Shown here in pieces: positions 7,442 through 9,354 of a stretch of DNA of 9,354 bases (its first letter is position 1; every line of letters begins with the position of its first letter). Source of the DNA: Thiomargarita sp. (GTDB lineage Bacteria > Pseudomonadota > Gammaproteobacteria > Beggiatoales > Beggiatoaceae); assembly GCA_023144675.1 (NCBI GenBank), contig JAGLFE010000148.1:1-9354 (forward strand), read 5' to 3'. Made by a program: the position numbers and the translations under genes. The notes under the pieces were generated by a model. That model searched no databases and was not told where the DNA came from. It saw only the letters and a program-made list of their open reading frames with translations.

Positions 7442-7591
7442 CTAATTATGGTTGAATTGCATCTTATGACTATTGTTCAGTTCCAAACGACCGGTAAACT
7501 CGGTATTTTCTGTATTTAGTTGTTTAATTTCTTCTAAAAGCTGTTTTATAATTACTTTTAGTGATTCTAAGTCGTTTAGAAGTTCTTTCAT
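7442..7591 (-). pseudogene. IS66-type transposase N-terminal remnant
   Basis: A reverse frame from ATG 7591 to TAG 7442 encodes 49 residues. It is a leucine-rich coiled coil (MKELLNDLESLKVIIKQLL) followed by RLELNNSHK. This matches the leucine-zipper N-terminus of IS66-family transposases, which usually runs into a RLxxNSSNSSKPPSSD linker before the zinc-binding and DDE domains. Here the likeness stops after NNSHK and a TAG follows eight codons later, with nothing of the zinc-binding or catalytic core between it and the kinase gene. It is the 5' stub of a deleted transposase, about 50 bp upstream of the kinase start, so the kinase promoter may lie in or next to mobile DNA. A short unrelated coiled-coil peptide is the alternative reading. 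Confidence 0.6.
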
Positions 7592-7600
7592 TTTTTTAGT

Positions 7601-7834
7601 TTAACATTTTTTCTTTTTTTTTGTGAATTTGAGAATCAATATCGGATTGCCATCTGTATCGAATGGTTGTAATTCTTCTTTTGTTATCAAAATACCTACT
7701 TCATTACAAACTTTCTTCCATCTTCATCATACTTCCTTTCTAATTTTATTGTTACTGTCTAAGGTTAATTCTTTATCATTTTGTGATATTATTATTAGCT
7801 ATTTAGTTTTTCCTGGTTTTGATTTGTATTTTAT
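7601..7834 (-). pseudogene. Frameshifted remnant of an unidentified ORF
   Basis: The reverse strand carries protein-like pieces broken between frames. One frame reads KPGKTK, then a TAG (7801-7799), then LIIISQNDKELTLDSNNKI. The next frame continues as LERKYDEDGRKF (about 7743-7708). The first frame then resumes as NEVGILITKEELQPFDTDG (about 7705-7649), ending in a lysine-rich stretch and TAA at 7603-7601. Read together, these resemble one polar protein of roughly 75-80 residues with an in-frame stop and two frameshifts. I do not recognise the family. It ends 9 bp upstream of the IS66-type stub start on the same strand, so it may have been a passenger or companion ORF of the same element, or the gene the element landed beside. 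A forward frame over the same bases is a shadow. Confidence 0.4.
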
Positions 7835-7879
7835 ATTGGGAAATTAACACCTCTGTTAGGAGTCAGAAAATGTTGCTAT

Positions 7880-7897
7880 ATTTAGGAAATATATCTA
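7880..7897. repeat. Degenerate MITE terminal repeat, solo copy
   Basis: ATTTAGGAAATATATCTA matches the right end of the element at 703-720 in 16 of 18 positions, including the terminal TCTA. No matching left end is visible within about 150 bp, so this may be a decayed or partly deleted copy. The AT-rich sequence makes chance resemblance possible, but the exact 10-bp block ATTTAGGAAA with a properly placed TCTA supports a relationship. Confidence 0.4.
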
Positions 7898-8016
7898 ATT
7901 AATTGAATTTATTCAAAATAATACCTTTTGGAATTCGTCAATGCGCAAGTTCTAAATATATTCTCATTCACTAATTTACAATTCTATTAAAATATAACAA
8001 AGATTTTCTAGTAAAA

Positions 8017-9219
8017 ATGAATCATCTCGCAATTAAAAGTTTTCGGATAAAAAATTTTAAAGCTATTAAAGATAGCGGTTTAATTGAACTCAAACCTTTA
8101 ACAGTATTAATAGGTAATAATGGTGCTGGAAAAAGTAGTTTTATTGAAGGTTTAGAAATTTATCATGCTGTTATGAAAAAGGGTTTAACCACGATTATTA
8201 ACCGCTGGCAAAATTTTAAGCAAATAGATAATCAAATTAACTATCAATCAGAAGCAATAGAACAAACTATTGATAATAGAAATTCTATTGCCTTAGAATT
8301 AGGTCAAGATATTGATAAATTAATGACTTTTCGGTCTAATATTGATATTACACTTGAGACCGAGAATAAACCTATTATTCATAATGAAATGTTGTTTTTT
8401 GATAATGAACTTATAGTCGAACGCCAAATTGGCAATAAATTCTATTTTCCCGAAGCTGAATCATTTAAATTTTCTGCCCCCGCTGGTAATGAATTCTCGA
8501 TTTTATCAAAACATAATTCAGCATTGTGGGCAGCATTATCTCGTTATATTAACAGCATTCGTTCACATAATACTTCTGCTATGCTAATAAAATGGTTGGA
8601 AAATATTAATAAAAATAAACATTTTTGGGATAGTTTTGATTGGCAATTCATAAATCTTGAGTCAAACAATATTGAATCTACAGAAACCTCAAAAAGGAAA
8701 ATAAGCGATAATAAATTAAACCAAAATGGTTCTAATATTGCGCGCTATTTACTGAATATTCAGCGTAGCCAAACTGATATTTACCAACAAATCTTAACTA
8801 TATTGCAATCAATATATCCTCATATAAAAGATTTACAAACTAAAGTATCCCCACAAATGGGAACTAATGTTTACCTCGAAATTACTGAAATTAATGGTAA
8901 AATTCCCCAATGGCAATTGTCAACGGGCATTTTAAAGATGATTAAACTATTGGCGGTATTATGCCATCCCAATCCACCGCCTTTAATAATTATTGAAGGA
9001 ATAGAAGTTGGATTAGATCCCCATGCAATTAAAACCATGATTAAACAAATAATTAAATTAACCAGTGCAAGCAAAACACAGATTATTATGACTACGCATT
9101 CACCTTATTTAATTAATTTATTAGCATTGGAAAATATAATTTTAGTAAAACGAAATCAAGCAGGTAATTCTACTTTTAATAATGTAACTAGCAAAGAAGA
9201 AATTCAGTCTGTACTGTGA
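8017..9219 (+). CDS. OLD/ABC-like ATPase (AAA_15/AAA_21 type)
   Basis: A 400-aa SMC/ABC-fold ATPase of the COG4637 'predicted ATPase' kind. The N-terminal strand IKSFRIKNFKAI precedes Walker A G33-NNGAGKSS. The middle (about 60-260) is polar and variable, as usual in this group. Late motifs are a signature-like L301-STG, Walker B (L323-III-E327), the D-loop G332-LDP and the H-loop T360-HSP with H361. Residue 328 is glycine (GGA at 8998-9000), where relatives have a second acidic residue (EEPE, EEIE or DEPE), so hydrolysis may be weak or altered. The protein ends soon after the last strand, a little earlier than some relatives, which continue to a W/LGxLW tail. No TOPRIM nuclease domain is fused, and no partner gene is visible. 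Such ATPases occur alone or with nucleases in defence and repair loci; the role here is unknown. ATG 8017 has no obvious ribosome binding site. Confidence 0.8.
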   Translation: MNHLAIKSFRIKNFKAIKDSGLIELKPLTVLIGNNGAGKSSFIEGLEIYHAVMKKGLTTIINRWQNFKQIDNQINYQSEAIEQTIDNRNSIALELGQDIDKLMTFRSNIDITLETENKPIIHNEMLFFDNELIVERQIGNKFYFPEAESFKFSAPAGNEFSILSKHNSALWAALSRYINSIRSHNTSAMLIKWLENINKNKHFWDSFDWQFINLESNNIESTETSKRKISDNKLNQNGSNIARYLLNIQRSQTDIYQQILTILQSIYPHIKDLQTKVSPQMGTNVYLEITEINGKIPQWQLSTGILKMIKLLAVLCHPNPPPLIIIEGIEVGLDPHAIKTMIKQIIKLTSASKTQIIMTTHSPYLINLLALENIILVKRNQAGNSTFNNVTSKEEIQSVL

Positions 9220-9284
9220 TTTTTTATGATTTAATTGATAGGCTTATAATTTTTGAACATAAACTTAATTTTTCAACGTTCTTT

Positions 9285-9354
9285 AGCATCTAATTATTTA
9301 TTGTTTTGTAACTGCCTACCAAGTTAAAAAATACATATAAAATGTAGGATGCTG
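9285..9354. repeat. Palindromic repeat cut by window edge
   Basis: AGCATC (9285-9290) is the reverse complement of GATGCT (9348-9353), and TACAT (9332-9336) pairs with ATGTA (9342-9346). The last bases, TGTAGGATGCTG, resemble the start of TGTAGGATGC...GCATCC palindromes that are scattered through many proteobacterial genomes. The other half would lie outside the window. The rest of 9220-9307 shows no gene and no clear terminator. Confidence 0.3.
9308..9333 (-). repeat. 26-nt repeat, right copy (inverted)
   Basis: CTACCAAGTTAAAAAATA (9316-9333) is the exact reverse complement of 156-173. Including GTAAC at 9308-9312, 24 of 26 positions match the left copy. It lies about 90 bp beyond the ATPase stop. 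Beyond the core the flanks of the two copies differ. Confidence 0.6.

Larger units (their letters stand above)
7391..8016. other. Degraded region between divergent genes
   Basis: These 626 bases separate the reverse kinase cluster from the forward ATPase gene. They contain two reverse-strand gene remnants (7442-7591 and 7601-7834) and a MITE-end-like repeat (7880-7897); TATATTTAG at 7877-7885 also forms a 9-bp inverted pair with 7952-7960. A possible -10 for the kinase cluster on the reverse strand is TATAAA (complement of 7409-7414), but no good -35 sits at the right distance. Before the ATPase gene, TTTACA (7975-7980) and TATAAC (7993-7998) are only 12 nt apart, so that promoter is also uncertain. 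A forward frame at 7623-7847 lies antisense to the remnant and has no protein-like features. Confidence 0.55.

Noticed and set aside
7623..7847. Forward 74-aa ORF
   Set aside because: It lies antisense to a protein-like broken frame, has no ribosome binding site and its hydrophobic character reflects T-rich sequence.
8871..9074. Reverse 67-aa ORF
   Set aside because: Antisense to the Walker B region of the ATPase.
1..9354. CRISPR array, tRNA or rRNA genes
   Set aside because: No regularly spaced direct repeats, cloverleaf or rRNA-like stretch was seen on either strand.

Overview
This is an AT-rich bacterial window, gene-dense in the middle and repeat-rich at the edges. Several features point to a free-living, signalling-rich Gram-negative bacterium: a two-gene histidine kinase set with PAS and REC domains, a membrane-associated FAD/Fe-S 2-hydroxyacid dehydrogenase of the YdiJ/GlcD-GlpC type, a hemerythrin piece, transposase debris and short palindromic repeats. 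A Beggiatoa/Thiomargarita-like (Thiotrichales) gammaproteobacterium would fit, but that is an inference from gene style. No marker gene in the window settles it.

Layout. Bases 1-368 have no convincing gene; they hold a terminator-like hairpin (90-124), a nested inverted repeat and one copy of a 26-nt repeat (156-181). A short forward ORF (369-611) is the C-terminal half of a hemerythrin. Next comes a 108-bp element with perfect terminal inverted repeats flanked by TA (609-720), which looks like a non-autonomous Tc1/IS630-type MITE inserted between two convergent genes. The core is a reverse-strand cluster read from 7390 down to 727: a membrane-anchored hybrid histidine kinase (PAS-PAS-HisKA-HATPase-REC), then 7 bp later a REC-HisKA-HATPase kinase, then 27 bp later a 959-aa FAD/4Fe-4S oxidoreductase. 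The spacing suggests one transcript.

Upstream of the cluster, 7391-8016 is a degraded zone on the reverse strand: the first 49 codons of an IS66-type transposase, a frameshifted remnant of another ORF, and an 18-bp sequence that matches one end of the MITE at 16 of 18 positions. A forward gene (8017-9219) encodes an ABC/OLD-like ATPase of the AAA_15/AAA_21 type, with a glycine where the catalytic Walker B glutamate is expected. The last 135 bases carry the second, inverted copy of the 26-nt repeat and what looks like the start of another palindromic repeat cut by the window edge.

How the genes may work together. The two kinases have receiver domains but neither has an HPt domain or a DNA-binding output, so they must pass phosphate to partners elsewhere. 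The oxidoreductase would feed electrons from a D-2-hydroxyacid into the quinone pool. Its place at the end of the kinase cluster could be regulatory or merely positional. I see no CRISPR array, no tRNA or rRNA, and no clear new multi-gene system. The most unusual signals are the mobile-element debris, the paired repeats, the half hemerythrin and the altered ATPase motif.
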